A stretch of 64,000 nucleotides of DNA from Staphylococcus succinus (GCF_029024945.1 NZ_CP118976.1:1-64000), one strand, 5' to 3'. Positions 17,556-27,327 are shown, numbered from the stretch's first letter. The notes: generated by a model not told the origin, from the letters alone. Program-made: numbers and translations.

Positions 17556-19523
17556 ATGAACCGTCAATCCACTAAAAAAGCTTTGGTTTTACCATTTATT
17601 ATTATGGCACTAACAGCAATTGCACTTGTCGTTGTATGGTTTATATTTAATCAATTGATTGCAGGTATTGCAACGGTTGTATTAGTGTTTGTAATTATCG
17701 GGACAGCATTTATGGTAAGGCAAGCTTTACAGAAATTAGACAACTATGTAAATAATCTAGGTGGGAAAATTTCAGCAGGCAATAACATAACGATTAAGAA
17801 TTTACCTATTGGAATGATCATTCTAGATGAGAATGAAAACATAGAGTGGATGAACCAATTTATGTCGGAACGTTTAACTCGTAATGTGATTTCCGATCCA
17901 GTTAATGAAGTATATCCTAATATCTTAAAACAATTAGAAAAAACGCAAGAAATTGAAATTCAAGAAAATGATTACCATTATCGTGTGCGTTATTCAGAAA
18001 ACGAACATGTATTGTATTTCTTCGATATAACTGAAGAAGTCCAAACACATGAATTGTATGAAGAATCTAAACCGATTATTGCAACACTTTTCTTAGATAA
18101 TTATGATGAAATTACTCAAAATATGAATGATACACAGCGTTCAGAGATTAACTCTATGGTAACGCGTGTCATTAGTAGATGGGCCACAGAATATAATGTG
18201 TACTTTAAACGTTATAGTTCTGATCAATTTGTTGCTTATTTAAATCAGCGTATTTTAAATGAAATTGAGGCATCTAACTTTAGTATTTTGGGACAATTAC
18301 GAGAAAAAAGTGTAGGTTACCGTGCGCAATTAACGTTAAGTATCGGTGTCGGAGAAGGTTCAGAGGACTTAATTGACCTTGGAGAACTTTCTCAATCAGG
18401 TCTAGATTTAGCACTCGGTCGCGGTGGTGACCAAGTTGCGATTAAGCATATGAATGGGAACGTCCGTTTCTACGGCGGTAAGACTGATCCTATGGAAAAA
18501 CGTACCCGTGTAAGAGCACGAGTGATTTCACATGCTTTAAAAGATATCTTGATGGAAGGCGACAAAGTTATCATTATGGGCCATACACGTCCTGACTTAG
18601 ATGCGATAGGTGCTGCAATTGGTGTATCACGTTTTGCAATGATGAATAATTTAGATGCTTACATCGTATTGAATGAATCAGACATAGATCCAACGTTACG
18701 CAGAGTCATGGAAGCGGTGAATGAAAAACCCGAGTTGAAAGATCGATTCATTACTTCAGATGAAGCGTGGGATATTATGACGTCTAAGACAACTTTAGTT
18801 ATTGTCGATACGCATAAACCAGAAATGGTTATTGATGAAAATATTTTAAATAAAGCTAATCGTAAAGTCGTTATTGATCACCATAGACGTGGTGAAAGTT
18901 TCATTTCTAGTCCATTGTTAATTTATATGGAACCATACGCGAGTTCCACAGCAGAACTTGTAACAGAACTTTTAGAATATCAGCCAACAGAACAACGACT
19001 GACACGACTAGAATCGACTGTAATGTTTGCAGGTATTATTGTCGATACACGTAACTTTACTCTACGTACTGGTTCGAGAACGTTCGATGCTGCGAGTTAT
19101 TTACGTGCGCATGGTGCAGATACTATTTTGACCCAACATTTCTTAAAAGATGATATCGATACTTACATTAATCGTACTGAGTTAATTCAAACCGTGAAAT
19201 TGCAAGAGCATGGTGTTGCAATCGCTTATGGTTCAGACGAAAAAATCTATCATCCTGTTACAGTTGCACAGGCAGCTGATGAACTGTTAAGTTTAGATGG
19301 TGTAGAAGCATCATACGTAATTGCTAGACGTGAAGATAATGTCGTAGGTATGTCTGCACGATCACTGGGTGCTGTTAATGTACAATTAACAATGGAAGCG
19401 CTAGGTGGTGGTGGCCACTTGACTAACGCAGCCACACAACTAAAAGATGTGACTGTCGATGAAGCGATTGAGCAATTACAAGAAGCAATCACAGAACAAA
19501 TGAGTAGGAGTGAAAATTCATGA
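17556..19523 (+). CDS. gdpP: Cyclic-di-AMP phosphodiesterase GdpP
   Basis: GdpP hydrolyses c-di-AMP to pApA and so controls osmotic balance and beta-lactam tolerance. The 655-residue protein has two TM helices (about 9-53), a PAS-like region (80-160), a degenerate GGDEF domain (170-305) and a DHH/DHHA1 phosphodiesterase. Metal ligands are visible: GHTRPDLDA at 342-350, DTH 418-420, DHH 441-443. The DHHA1 loop GGGGH is at 617-621. All catalytic motifs are intact, so no loss-of-function lesion is seen. Its stop overlaps the rplI start by 4 bp. Confidence 0.97.
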   Translation: MNRQSTKKALVLPFIIMALTAIALVVVWFIFNQLIAGIATVVLVFVIIGTAFMVRQALQKLDNYVNNLGGKISAGNNITIKNLPIGMIILDENENIEWMNQFMSERLTRNVISDPVNEVYPNILKQLEKTQEIEIQENDYHYRVRYSENEHVLYFFDITEEVQTHELYEESKPIIATLFLDNYDEITQNMNDTQRSEINSMVTRVISRWATEYNVYFKRYSSDQFVAYLNQRILNEIEASNFSILGQLREKSVGYRAQLTLSIGVGEGSEDLIDLGELSQSGLDLALGRGGDQVAIKHMNGNVRFYGGKTDPMEKRTRVRARVISHALKDILMEGDKVIIMGHTRPDLDAIGAAIGVSRFAMMNNLDAYIVLNESDIDPTLRRVMEAVNEKPELKDRFITSDEAWDIMTSKTTLVIVDTHKPEMVIDENILNKANRKVVIDHHRRGESFISSPLLIYMEPYASSTAELVTELLEYQPTEQRLTRLESTVMFAGIIVDTRNFTLRTGSRTFDAASYLRAHGADTILTQHFLKDDIDTYINRTELIQTVKLQEHGVAIAYGSDEKIYHPVTVAQAADELLSLDGVEASYVIARREDNVVGMSARSLGAVNVQLTMEALGGGGHLTNAATQLKDVTVDEAIEQLQEAITEQMSRSENS

Positions 19524-19966
19524 AAGTAATATTTACACAAGATGTAAAAGGTAAAGGCAAAAAAGGCGAAGTTAAAGATGTACCAGTGGGTTATGCAAAT
19601 AATTTCCTGTTAAAAAATAACTATGCTGTAGAAGCAACACCTGGCAATCTAAAACAATTAGAAAGAAAAAATAAAGCTGCAGAAGCAGAACGTCAACAAG
19701 AAATTGATGATGCCAAAAAATTAAAAGAACAACTCAGCAATATCGAAGTCGAAGTATCTGCTAAAACAGGTGAAGGCGGCAAATTATTTGGTTCAGTAAG
19801 TACAAAACAAATCGCACAAGCATTACAAGAGCAACACAATATTAAAATTGACAAACGTAAAATGGATTTACCAAACGGTATCCATGCATTGGGTTATACA
19901 AATGTACCAGTTAAACTAGACAAAGAAGTTGAAGGTACAATTCGTGTGCACACAGTGGAACAATAA
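19520..19966 (+). CDS. rplI: 50S ribosomal protein L9
   Basis: L9 binds 23S rRNA and extends from the large subunit. The N-terminal signature GKGKKGEVKDVPVGYANNFL and the central Lys/Glu-rich helix are present, and the 148-residue length is standard. The start codon overlaps the gdpP stop, a conserved arrangement. dnaB follows 31 bp downstream. Confidence 0.98.
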   Translation: MKVIFTQDVKGKGKKGEVKDVPVGYANNFLLKNNYAVEATPGNLKQLERKNKAAEAERQQEIDDAKKLKEQLSNIEVEVSAKTGEGGKLFGSVSTKQIAQALQEQHNIKIDKRKMDLPNGIHALGYTNVPVKLDKEVEGTIRVHTVEQ

Positions 19967-19997
19967 TAACGGATTGAGTATATGAGGTGTAATCGTA

Positions 19998-21395
19998 ATG
20001 GATGGAATGTATGAACAAAATCAAATGCCACATAGCAATGAGGCTGAACAATCTGTCTTAGGTGCCATTATCATAGATCCAGAATTGATTAACACAACTC
20101 AGGAAGTCTTACTTCCTGAGTCCTTTTATAGAGGCGCACATCAACACATCTTTAGAGCTATGATGAATCTCAACGAAGACAATAAAGATATTGACGTGGT
20201 AACAATCATGGATCAGTTGTCACAAGAAGGACGATTGAATGAAGCGGGTGGACCACAATATCTTGCTGAGTTATCTAGCAATGTACCAACAACGCGTAAT
20301 ATCCAGTACTATACAGAGATTGTTTTTAAACACGCAACTAAGCGTCAATTAATTCAAACTGCTGATAGCATTGCAAATGATGGTTACAATGATGAACTGG
20401 AACTTGATACGATACTTAATGATGCAGAACGACGTATATTAGAATTATCATCGACACGTGAAAGTGACGGTTTTAAGGATATTCGTGATGTGCTTGGTGA
20501 CGTATATGAAAACGCAGAGTTATTAGATCAAAATAGTGGTCAAACACCTGGAATACCTACTGGTTATAGAGATTTAGACCAGATGACAGCTGGGTTCAAC
20601 CGTAATGATTTAATTATTTTAGCAGCCAGACCTTCTGTAGGTAAGACTGCCTTCGCACTTAATATTGCGCAAAAAGTAGCCACACATGAAGATCATTTCT
20701 CTGTAGGCATCTTCTCACTTGAGATGGGCGCCGATCAGTTAGCAACACGTATGATTTGTAGTTCGGGTAATGTCGATTCCAACCGTTTGAGAACGGGGAT
20801 GATGACAGAAGAAGACTGGAACCGTTTTACAATAGCAGTAGGTAAATTATCACGAACAAAGATATTTATCGATGATACGCCAGGTATTCGTATTACGGAT
20901 ATTCGTTCGAAGTGTCGACGCTTAAAGCAAGAGCATGGGTTAGATATGATCGTAATTGACTATCTGCAGTTAATTTCTGGTAGTGGATCACGCTTTTCAG
21001 ATAACCGCCAACAAGAAGTTTCTGAGATTTCTCGTACGTTAAAAGCGATAGCCAGAGAATTAGAATGTCCAGTTATTGCATTGAGTCAGCTATCTCGTGG
21101 CGTAGAACAACGTCAGGATAAACGACCAATGATGAGTGATATTCGTGAATCGGGTTCTATTGAGCAAGATGCGGATATCGTTGCCTTCTTATATCGTGAT
21201 GATTATTATAATCGTGGCGAAGACGAAGAAGATGATGATTCAAATTATGAACCTCAAACAAATGACGATAATGGTGAGATTGAAATTATAATCGCCAAAC
21301 AGCGTAACGGCCCAACCGGCACAGTGAAGTTACACTTTATGAAACAATACAATAAATTTACCGATATAGATTATGCTCATGCAGAGATGGGATAA
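19998..21395 (+). CDS. dnaB: Replicative DNA helicase DnaB (staphylococcal DnaC)
   Basis: This is the hexameric 5'-3' helicase that drives the replication fork. It has the N-terminal scaffold (residues about 10-110) and the RecA-like motor with P-loop RPSVGKTAF near 210-218 and Walker B VIDYLQLI near 325. The length of 465 fits. An AGGTGTAA site precedes ATG 19998. In staphylococcal literature the gene is also called dnaC. It ends before a strong terminator. Confidence 0.98.
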   Translation: MDGMYEQNQMPHSNEAEQSVLGAIIIDPELINTTQEVLLPESFYRGAHQHIFRAMMNLNEDNKDIDVVTIMDQLSQEGRLNEAGGPQYLAELSSNVPTTRNIQYYTEIVFKHATKRQLIQTADSIANDGYNDELELDTILNDAERRILELSSTRESDGFKDIRDVLGDVYENAELLDQNSGQTPGIPTGYRDLDQMTAGFNRNDLIILAARPSVGKTAFALNIAQKVATHEDHFSVGIFSLEMGADQLATRMICSSGNVDSNRLRTGMMTEEDWNRFTIAVGKLSRTKIFIDDTPGIRITDIRSKCRRLKQEHGLDMIVIDYLQLISGSGSRFSDNRQQEVSEISRTLKAIARELECPVIALSQLSRGVEQRQDKRPMMSDIRESGSIEQDADIVAFLYRDDYYNRGEDEEDDDSNYEPQTNDDNGEIEIIIAKQRNGPTGTVKLHFMKQYNKFTDIDYAHAEMG

Positions 21396-21416
21396 AAAAA
21401 GATAAAAAATAATTTT

Positions 21417-21460
21417 ACCGTACAATAATACTTAAATATGTTTTATTGTACGGTTTTTGT
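21417..21460 (+). terminator. Terminator after dnaB
   Basis: ACCGTACAATAA (21417-21428) pairs perfectly with TTATTGTACGGT (21443-21454), followed by a T-rich tract. Confidence 0.9.
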
Positions 21461-21601
21461 TTGCATTCAGTTCGTTTATTTCAATGGAAGTATGTATCGT
21501 AATCTTATGATAATTAAAGGTAAAAGGTTGGTATGACTAGGTCTATAGCGTGTTTGTGTAGTTTTTAAGAATTTCAAAAAGTTGTAAAATGATAAAAAAT
21601 C

Positions 21602-21646
21602 AATGTTCGATTTTTGTTTGCATTATGCCTTTTGTATTGGTAGAAT
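21602..21646 (+). promoter_or_regulatory. purA promoter with PurBox-like site
   Basis: -35 TTGCAT (21618-21623), a 17-bp spacer and -10 TAGAAT (21641-21646) form a good promoter. Just upstream, 21602-21614 reads on the minus strand AAAATCGAACATT, one mismatch from the PurR PurBox consensus AWWWCCGAACWWT. Repression by PurR is inferred; the usual second box was not found. Confidence 0.55.
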
Positions 21647-21684
21647 ACGAAATGGTTAATTGAGAAAAACTTGGAGGTGCTCAT

Positions 21685-22974
21685 ATGTCATCAATCGTAG
21701 TCGTTGGGACACAATGGGGAGACGAAGGTAAAGGTAAAATTACGGATTTCTTAGCAGAACAAGCAGATGTTATTGCACGTTTTTCAGGCGGTAACAATGC
21801 AGGCCACACAATTAAATTTGGTGGAGAAACATATAAATTACACTTAGTACCATCTGGTATTTTCTATAAAGAAAAATTAGCAGTTATCGGAAATGGTGTA
21901 GTTGTAGATCCAGTCGCATTATTAAAAGAGTTAGACGGTTTAAATGAAAGAGGTATTTCAACAGATAATTTACGTATTTCTAATCGCGCTCAAGTTATTT
22001 TACCTTATCACTTAAAACAAGATGAATATGAAGAAGAACGCCGCGGAGATAATAAAATCGGTACAACGAAAAAAGGCATCGGTCCAGCTTATGTAGATAA
22101 AGCACAACGTATCGGTATTCGTATGGCTGATTTATTAGACAAAGAAACATTCGAAAAACTATTAAAACAAAATATTGAACATAAAGAAGCTTATTTCAAA
22201 GGTATGTTTGGTAAAACGTGCCCGTCATTTGATGAAATTTTTGAAACATATTATGCTGCAGGTCAACGTTTAGCATCATTCGTTACAGACACAGCTAAAG
22301 TATTAGATGATGCATTTGTTGCAGATGAAAAAGTATTATTCGAAGGCGCTCAAGGCGTTATGTTAGATATCGATCATGGTACATATCCTTTCGTTACATC
22401 AAGTAACCCAGTTGCAGGTAATGTTACTGTAGGTGGCGGTGTAGGTCCAACGTTCGTGTCAAAAGTGATTGGCGTATGTAAGGCATATACATCTCGTGTT
22501 GGTGATGGCCCATTCCCAACAGAACTATTTGACGAAGATGGTCATCATATCCGTGAAGTTGGTCGTGAATATGGTACAACTACAGGACGTCCACGCCGTG
22601 TAGGTTGGTTTGACTCAGTTGTATTACGTCACTCACGTCGTGCAAGTGGTATTACAGATTTATCTATCAATTCTATCGATGTATTAACAGGTCTTGAAAA
22701 TGTGAAGATTTGTACTGCATATGAATTAGATGGTAAAGAAATCACTGAATACCCTGCAAACTTAAAAGACTTACAACGCTGTAAACCAATCTTTGAAACA
22801 TTACCAGGTTGGACTGAGGATGTTACAAGTTGTCGCACTTTAGAAGAGTTACCTGATAATGCACGTAACTATTTAGAACGTATTTCTGAGTTATGTGATG
22901 TGAAGATTTCAATCTTCTCAGTAGGTCCAGACCGTAATCAAACAAACTTATTAGAAAATTTATGGGAAGTATAA
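21685..22974 (+). CDS. purA: Adenylosuccinate synthetase
   Basis: PurA joins IMP and aspartate using GTP, the first committed step to AMP. The P-loop GDEGKGK lies at residues 12-18 with the catalytic Asp, and the catalytic His is in NNAGHT near 41. The guanine-binding region appears near the C-terminus (SVGPDRNQT). The length of 429 is normal. A GGAGGTG site precedes ATG 21685. The gene stands alone between two terminators. Confidence 0.98.
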   Translation: MSSIVVVGTQWGDEGKGKITDFLAEQADVIARFSGGNNAGHTIKFGGETYKLHLVPSGIFYKEKLAVIGNGVVVDPVALLKELDGLNERGISTDNLRISNRAQVILPYHLKQDEYEEERRGDNKIGTTKKGIGPAYVDKAQRIGIRMADLLDKETFEKLLKQNIEHKEAYFKGMFGKTCPSFDEIFETYYAAGQRLASFVTDTAKVLDDAFVADEKVLFEGAQGVMLDIDHGTYPFVTSSNPVAGNVTVGGGVGPTFVSKVIGVCKAYTSRVGDGPFPTELFDEDGHHIREVGREYGTTTGRPRRVGWFDSVVLRHSRRASGITDLSINSIDVLTGLENVKICTAYELDGKEITEYPANLKDLQRCKPIFETLPGWTEDVTSCRTLEELPDNARNYLERISELCDVKISIFSVGPDRNQTNLLENLWEV

Positions 22975-23005
22975 ATCACATAAATTTAGCATGTTAGGAT
23001 ACTCA

Positions 23006-23060
23006 AAAAAATACCTTGTAGCTGTTGCCAATATTGGCGCATCTACAAGGTATTTTTGTT
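23006..23060. terminator. Bidirectional terminator between purA and the glycosyltransferase
   Basis: AAAAATACCTTGTAG (23007-23021) pairs with CTACAAGGTATTTTT (23043-23057), with A and T tracts on both sides. Confidence 0.9.
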
Positions 23061-23078
23061 TATCTTAAATTGTATGAA

Positions 23079-24287
23079 TTACTTACAATTTTGGTCGCGA
23101 AATGCGAGTATGCGATCTACGGCCAATTCATAACCTGGACGCTGATTTGTTTCAGTATCTCTAATTTGGTCTATATTGTGTTGGTAATATTCCAAATTGC
23201 CTAACATGTCTAATACAGTTTGCTTTAATATTTCAGGTGTCATCGTTTCTGCATTTAATTGTTGTCCTAAATTTAAGTCTTCAATTTGTTGAGCGACAAC
23301 TGGTTGATCGGCACTCTGTGGAAATGCAAGCATCGGAACACCCATCATCATAGATTCATTTGTACTGTTCATCCCTGCGTGAGTTAAGAATAATGAAGTA
23401 TATTGTAAGAGTTCGGTTTGAGGGACATATGCTTTAATTATAAAATTATCTGGAATGTCTTCAAAATCTTCTAAACGATTTTCATTTCCTATGGAAACAA
23501 CTACAGTTACATTTAAATCTTTCAATGCTTTAAAACATTTATTGAAAAAGGCAATATTTTGATTGAAAATAGTTCCTAGAGAAATATAAATGATAGGACG
23601 AGAACGATCAATTTCATCCATAAAACCAGACGGTTGTGGCTGGATCACTGAAGGACCTGCAAAGTAATTGCGCTCTGAGTCAAAAGAAGCATAGTCTATT
23701 TGAAATTTTTCCATGACATAAGATAGGTTTAAATCACCTGGGTTATTCATAACTTCAAAGCGAGAAGGAACATCGACGTTATATGTATATTCAACGTGTT
23801 GCTTCAATTCATCAAACGCTGCATTTGCGTTATCAACTTCATCTTGAGTAAGCGTTGTTGCTAAATTTTTCGTAAAATCATCAAACATTTGTGTGGTTTG
23901 GTTAAACGATGTAACGGTCGATATAGTAGGGATATTTAATTTTTGTGACACTAAGTGGCCGCAACCAAACATAGAATCATGGATGAGATAATCATAATGT
24001 TCATGTTGTACGTCTTCTAATATTTGTGGCAATATAATGTCTGTTGTTTTTAAAAGGCCATTAATGACATTAAAGAGATGATTCATACCATATGTAGTAA
24101 AAGCCTCCACGATAGGTTCTGAAGGGATTATACGCAGTTCTACGCCTGTACCACTTAATTTTTCTTTATAATGATCGTTAGCATAAAACACAACATCTTC
24201 GCCACGTTCTACTAATGTCTTGCTGACTGCTACAGCTGGGTTGAGATGCCCTGATGGTCCTGGATTAATAAATAATACTTTTGCCAA
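23079..24287 (-). CDS. MGT-family UDP-glycosyltransferase (GT1)
   Basis: This cytoplasmic GT-B enzyme resembles macrolide glycosyltransferases and Bacillus YjiC, which glycosylate small hydrophobic acceptors with UDP-glucose. The 402-residue protein shows the N-terminal FINPGPSGHLNP acceptor motif with the catalytic His, and the C-terminal nucleotide-binding signature from THAGMNST to PQSADQP. The start is TTG 24287 with AGGAGGA (24294-24300) upstream. The natural acceptor is unknown; detoxification of plant phenolics or antibiotics is possible. No linked genes suggest a pathway. Confidence 0.85.
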   Translation of the reverse strand: MAKVLFINPGPSGHLNPAVAVSKTLVERGEDVVFYANDHYKEKLSGTGVELRIIPSEPIVEAFTTYGMNHLFNVINGLLKTTDIILPQILEDVQHEHYDYLIHDSMFGCGHLVSQKLNIPTISTVTSFNQTTQMFDDFTKNLATTLTQDEVDNANAAFDELKQHVEYTYNVDVPSRFEVMNNPGDLNLSYVMEKFQIDYASFDSERNYFAGPSVIQPQPSGFMDEIDRSRPIIYISLGTIFNQNIAFFNKCFKALKDLNVTVVVSIGNENRLEDFEDIPDNFIIKAYVPQTELLQYTSLFLTHAGMNSTNESMMMGVPMLAFPQSADQPVVAQQIEDLNLGQQLNAETMTPEILKQTVLDMLGNLEYYQHNIDQIRDTETNQRPGYELAVDRILAFRDQNCK

Positions 24288-24570
24288 TTGTCTTCCTCCT
24301 AAAATGTGTTATTAGATAAGTTTATCAAATATCTTTGTAAACAAAAAAGATTTAAATATTAATAGTTTTTATTTGTATTATAAATTGTTTTGTATTAATT
24401 AAGGATTAAGATAAAGAAGAAAATGAGAAGCGTTTATTATAATTGCAAAAATAGATGTTTTTAAGAAGATTTAAAGTTCGAAAAGATGTTATTTTCTGCT
24501 ATAAACCACCTTTTTTCTCACTTTATACAATTTATAAGGAAAATTATACTAATAAAATTTAAAAAATAGC
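24288..24570. other. Intergenic region upstream of the tRNA pair
   Basis: A/T-rich sequence between the divergent glycosyltransferase and the tRNA operon. No genes or repeats were recognised. Confidence 0.4.
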
Positions 24571-24599
24571 TTGTCATCCCTAGCGAGAGTTGATATAAT
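24571..24599 (+). promoter_or_regulatory. tRNA operon promoter
   Basis: -35 TTGTCA (24571-24576), a 17-bp spacer and a consensus -10 TATAAT (24594-24599) lie 19 bp before the first tRNA. Confidence 0.88.
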
Positions 24600-24618
24600 T
24601 TATCTTGTGCTTAAGACA

Positions 24619-24693
24619 GGCTCCTTGGTCAAGCGGTTAAGACACCGCCCTTTCACGGCGGTAACACGGGTTCGAGTCCCGTAGGAGTCACCA
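24619..24693 (+). tRNA. tRNA-Glu (anticodon TTC)
   Basis: The acceptor GGCTCCT pairs with AGGAGTC, the anticodon stem CCGCC with GGCGG around loop CTTTCAC (anticodon 24652-24654), and the T-arm contains GGGTTCGAGTCCC. CCA is encoded at 24691-24693. Confidence 0.98.
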
Positions 24694-24700
24694 TTTTTTA

Positions 24701-24773
24701 GGTCTCGTAGTGTAGCGGTTAACACGCCTGCCTGTCACGCAGGAGATCGCGGGTTCGATTCCCGTCGAGACCG
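24701..24773 (+). tRNA. tRNA-Asp (anticodon GTC)
   Basis: The acceptor GGTCTCG pairs with CGAGACC, the anticodon stem CCTGC with GCAGG around loop CTGTCAC (anticodon 24734-24736), and the T-arm contains GGGTTCGATTCCC. The discriminator is G and CCA is not encoded. Confidence 0.98.
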
Positions 24774-24777
24774 TATT

Positions 24778-24806
24778 GCCCATCCAATAGGATGGGCATT
24801 TTTTTA
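24778..24806 (+). terminator. Terminator of the tRNA operon
   Basis: GCCCATCC (24778-24785) and GGATGGGC (24790-24797) form a perfect stem with an AATA loop and a T-run. Confidence 0.92.
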
Positions 24807-24926
24807 TGCCTAGTTTTGCAATGCTTGAAGGGCCTGATTGTGGAAATTATATGTGTGTAATGCTTTTTTTATGAAATTGAAATAAAAAGCGTTAAAATGA
24901 TAGAAATGAAGTTAAGGAGTGTAACA

Positions 24927-25388
24927 ATGTTTGAAAATGTGGACTTAAAAGCGTTAGATGTAATAGATACCTTAAGTGAGAGACATGGGACTATGAGAAA
25001 CATAGTAGAGTCTAAAACCAATCAAATAAACGATATAAACGTGAATAGCTCTGAATGGTACATCATGGCGATGATATACAACCAAACTTTAACATTTTCA
25101 GAAATTGCACATAAGGTTAATTTAACAAGACAAGCTATTCATAAATCTGTTAAGCAACTTGAAAAAAAAGAATTGGTTATCATTGATAGCATGACAAATA
25201 ATAAAAAAGAAAAATGCGTAACATTGACTTCTTATGGCAGCGCGTGCTTTGACAGTTACATTTCATGTAAACAAACTTTGGAACAACATATTGAATCAAT
25301 TATAGGTAAAGAACAATTTCAAATATTTAAAACAATCTTACAACAAGATTGGCATCTGACTGAATTTAAGAATAAAAATGAAATATAG
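24927..25388 (+). CDS. MarR-family transcriptional regulator
   Basis: A MarR-type winged-helix regulator, usually a dimer released from DNA by small molecules or oxidation. The wHTH lies around residues 52-95 (FSEIAHKVNLTRQAIHKSVK), followed by the beta-wing with TNNKKEK. I start at ATG 24927 (153 residues), which has AAGGAGT at 24914-24920; two earlier in-frame ATGs at 24897 and 24906 precede that site. It contains two Cys in its C-terminal half. Its target is probably the inverted repeat at 25463-25491 and the MFS pump beyond it. Confidence 0.88.
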   Translation: MFENVDLKALDVIDTLSERHGTMRNIVESKTNQINDINVNSSEWYIMAMIYNQTLTFSEIAHKVNLTRQAIHKSVKQLEKKELVIIDSMTNNKKEKCVTLTSYGSACFDSYISCKQTLEQHIESIIGKEQFQIFKTILQQDWHLTEFKNKNEI

Positions 25389-25462
25389 CGTTTCATTGAT
25401 ATAGAGCGTTGGTTTAATACTTATCTTTTTAGAGAGAAACAAACGCTCAAATTTTTCGCCTT

Positions 25463-25504
25463 AAATATTGTCAACCTAGTTGACAATATTTAGAGGTTTT
25501 TGCT
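25463..25504 (+). promoter_or_regulatory. Probable MarR operator overlapping a promoter
   Basis: AAATATTGTCAA (25463-25474) and TTGACAATATTT (25480-25491) form a perfect 12-bp inverted repeat around CCTAG. The right arm supplies a -35 TTGACA (25480-25485) with a -10 TAAAGT 18 bp further on (25504-25509). The site therefore overlaps a promoter reading toward the MFS gene and is shaped like MarR-family operators. Confidence 0.75.
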
Positions 25505-25509
25505 AAAGT

Positions 25510-25830
25510 AAGTAAGTCGTCTTTTTAGTGCATATTATTTTTAGACAGTTAGATAGTACCTAGTAAGTACTTTACTTAATGACTATATGAGTGGTACTGA
25601 CTTTTAATATTTACTGTTCTAATAATACAGATAGGTAAGATAAAAAAGACAAATATGTGAATTGAAATACAGGAATAAGTGATAAATAATTTTAAAGATC
25701 ATTGTAGTAAAATGGCCTGCCAATAAACAGCAATTTATGAGTTATTAATATTTTATTTCAAGAATAACTTACTTAATATCTTTCAATTATACTTATACTT
25801 CATTTCGTCATTAACAAAGGAGTATAGCAA
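25510..25830 (+). other. Long leader before the MFS gene
   Basis: About 320 bp between the predicted promoter and the MFS start codon. No gene, riboswitch core or strong hairpin was recognised; a second promoter closer to the gene is possible. Confidence 0.35.
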
Positions 25831-27237
25831 ATGACACAACAAGTAATAGTAAAAAACCCAAAAATGTACGCATTTGTATTAATGATTAGTGGTTTTATGG
25901 GTCTATTTAGTGAAACAGCATTGAATATGGCGTTAACAGATATTATGCAGGACTTTCAAGTACCAGCGGCAACGGTGCAATGGTTAACAACAGGATATTT
26001 ACTTGTGATGGCATGTTTAGTGCCTGCATCGTCTTATTTAATCAAATGGTTTAATACGAAGTCTCTCGTCATCACAGGAATATTGTTATCTTTAGCAGGT
26101 GTATTAATAGGTGCTGTTGCTCCAAACTTCGGCGTATTATTATTCGGACGTATTATTCAAGCATTAGGAACAGGTATGTTGTTACCTATTATGATGACAG
26201 TATTAATGTTCATCTTCCCAGTAGAAAAACGTGGCGCTATCATGGGCATTATGGGTCTCGTGATAACGGCCGGGCCGGCGCTTGGTCCCACTTTATCTGG
26301 AATTATTATTTCAGCATTAAGTTGGCATTTTATATTTTGGATTAGCGCAATGCTATATATTGTGGTATTAATCTTAGCTTTTTGGAGAGTTGAAAATGTA
26401 GGCGAAATTACAAGACCTAAAATTGATATTATCTCTATCTTTTTATCAACCATTGCTTTTGCAGGATTAGTGTTTGCATTAAGTACTATGGCAGAAGCAG
26501 CAGTGACAAATGTCATCGTTTGGTTGCCTTTAGCGATAGGTATTGTGAGTTTAGTAACATTTATTATACGTCAATTTAAATTAGAATCACCTATGCTTAA
26601 TTTGAATGTATTTAAATATCCAATGTTTGTACTTGGTGCAGTCATGGTATTTGTTACTATTTTATGCGTTTTATCAACGGGTATTTTATTACCATTATAT
26701 TTAAAAGGTGCATTACTTTATAGCGCCGTTATTGCTGGTTTGATATTATTACCAGGCAATGCAGTCAATTTAGTATTATCACCAGTGATAGGATCTTTAT
26801 TTGATCGCTTTGGTGCAAGATACTTTGGAATCATAGGCTTCTTGTGTATCTTAGTAGCGGCTATCATATTTGCAGTCATTATTTCTGCTTCTACACCGGT
26901 GTGGGCAATCATCCTTACCTTCATGATTCTATTTGCAGGCATATCACTTGTTATGATGCCAGCACAAACGAATGCGTTAAATCAGCTACCACGTGCCCTA
27001 TATGCTGACGGCTCAGCGACGATTACGACGTTAATCCAAGTTGGTGGCTCTGCAAGTACTGCGCTATCCATAACGCTTTACACGGCGAGTATGAACATGT
27101 TTATGAAAGGCCATGCACACACGACTAATGAAGTGGCAATCGCCCACAGTGTACAATATGTCTTTTATTTCATTATTGGTTTAGCAATAATTGGATTGAT
27201 TTGTGCATGCTTTGTGAAAAAGCCTAAAGCAATATAA
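25831..27237 (+). CDS. MFS multidrug exporter, DHA2 (14-TM, EmrB/QacA-like)
   Basis: A proton-driven drug exporter of the DHA2 family. The 468-residue, mostly hydrophobic protein shows the motif C region GPALGPTLSG near residue 150 and the family-typical LNMALTDI, VQWLTTGYLL and LFGRIIQALGTG in the first third, matching Bacillus LmrB and staphylococcal SdrM/LmrS relatives. The start is ATG 25831 with AAAGGAG upstream. The adjacent MarR gene and the operator between them suggest inducible efflux. The substrate is unknown. Confidence 0.88.
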   Translation: MTQQVIVKNPKMYAFVLMISGFMGLFSETALNMALTDIMQDFQVPAATVQWLTTGYLLVMACLVPASSYLIKWFNTKSLVITGILLSLAGVLIGAVAPNFGVLLFGRIIQALGTGMLLPIMMTVLMFIFPVEKRGAIMGIMGLVITAGPALGPTLSGIIISALSWHFIFWISAMLYIVVLILAFWRVENVGEITRPKIDIISIFLSTIAFAGLVFALSTMAEAAVTNVIVWLPLAIGIVSLVTFIIRQFKLESPMLNLNVFKYPMFVLGAVMVFVTILCVLSTGILLPLYLKGALLYSAVIAGLILLPGNAVNLVLSPVIGSLFDRFGARYFGIIGFLCILVAAIIFAVIISASTPVWAIILTFMILFAGISLVMMPAQTNALNQLPRALYADGSATITTLIQVGGSASTALSITLYTASMNMFMKGHAHTTNEVAIAHSVQYVFYFIIGLAIIGLICACFVKKPKAI

Positions 27238-27263
27238 TTTAAATCATTAAAAATAATATAGAA

Positions 27264-27327
27264 AAAGATACAGATAAGTATTCATTTTAAAGATAAATAA
27301 TGAAACTTAAATGTATCTTTTTTTATT
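27264..27327 (+). terminator. Terminator after the MFS gene
   Basis: AAAGATACA (27264-27272) pairs with TGTATCTTT (27312-27320), followed by a T-run; the loop is long (39 nt). Confidence 0.65.
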
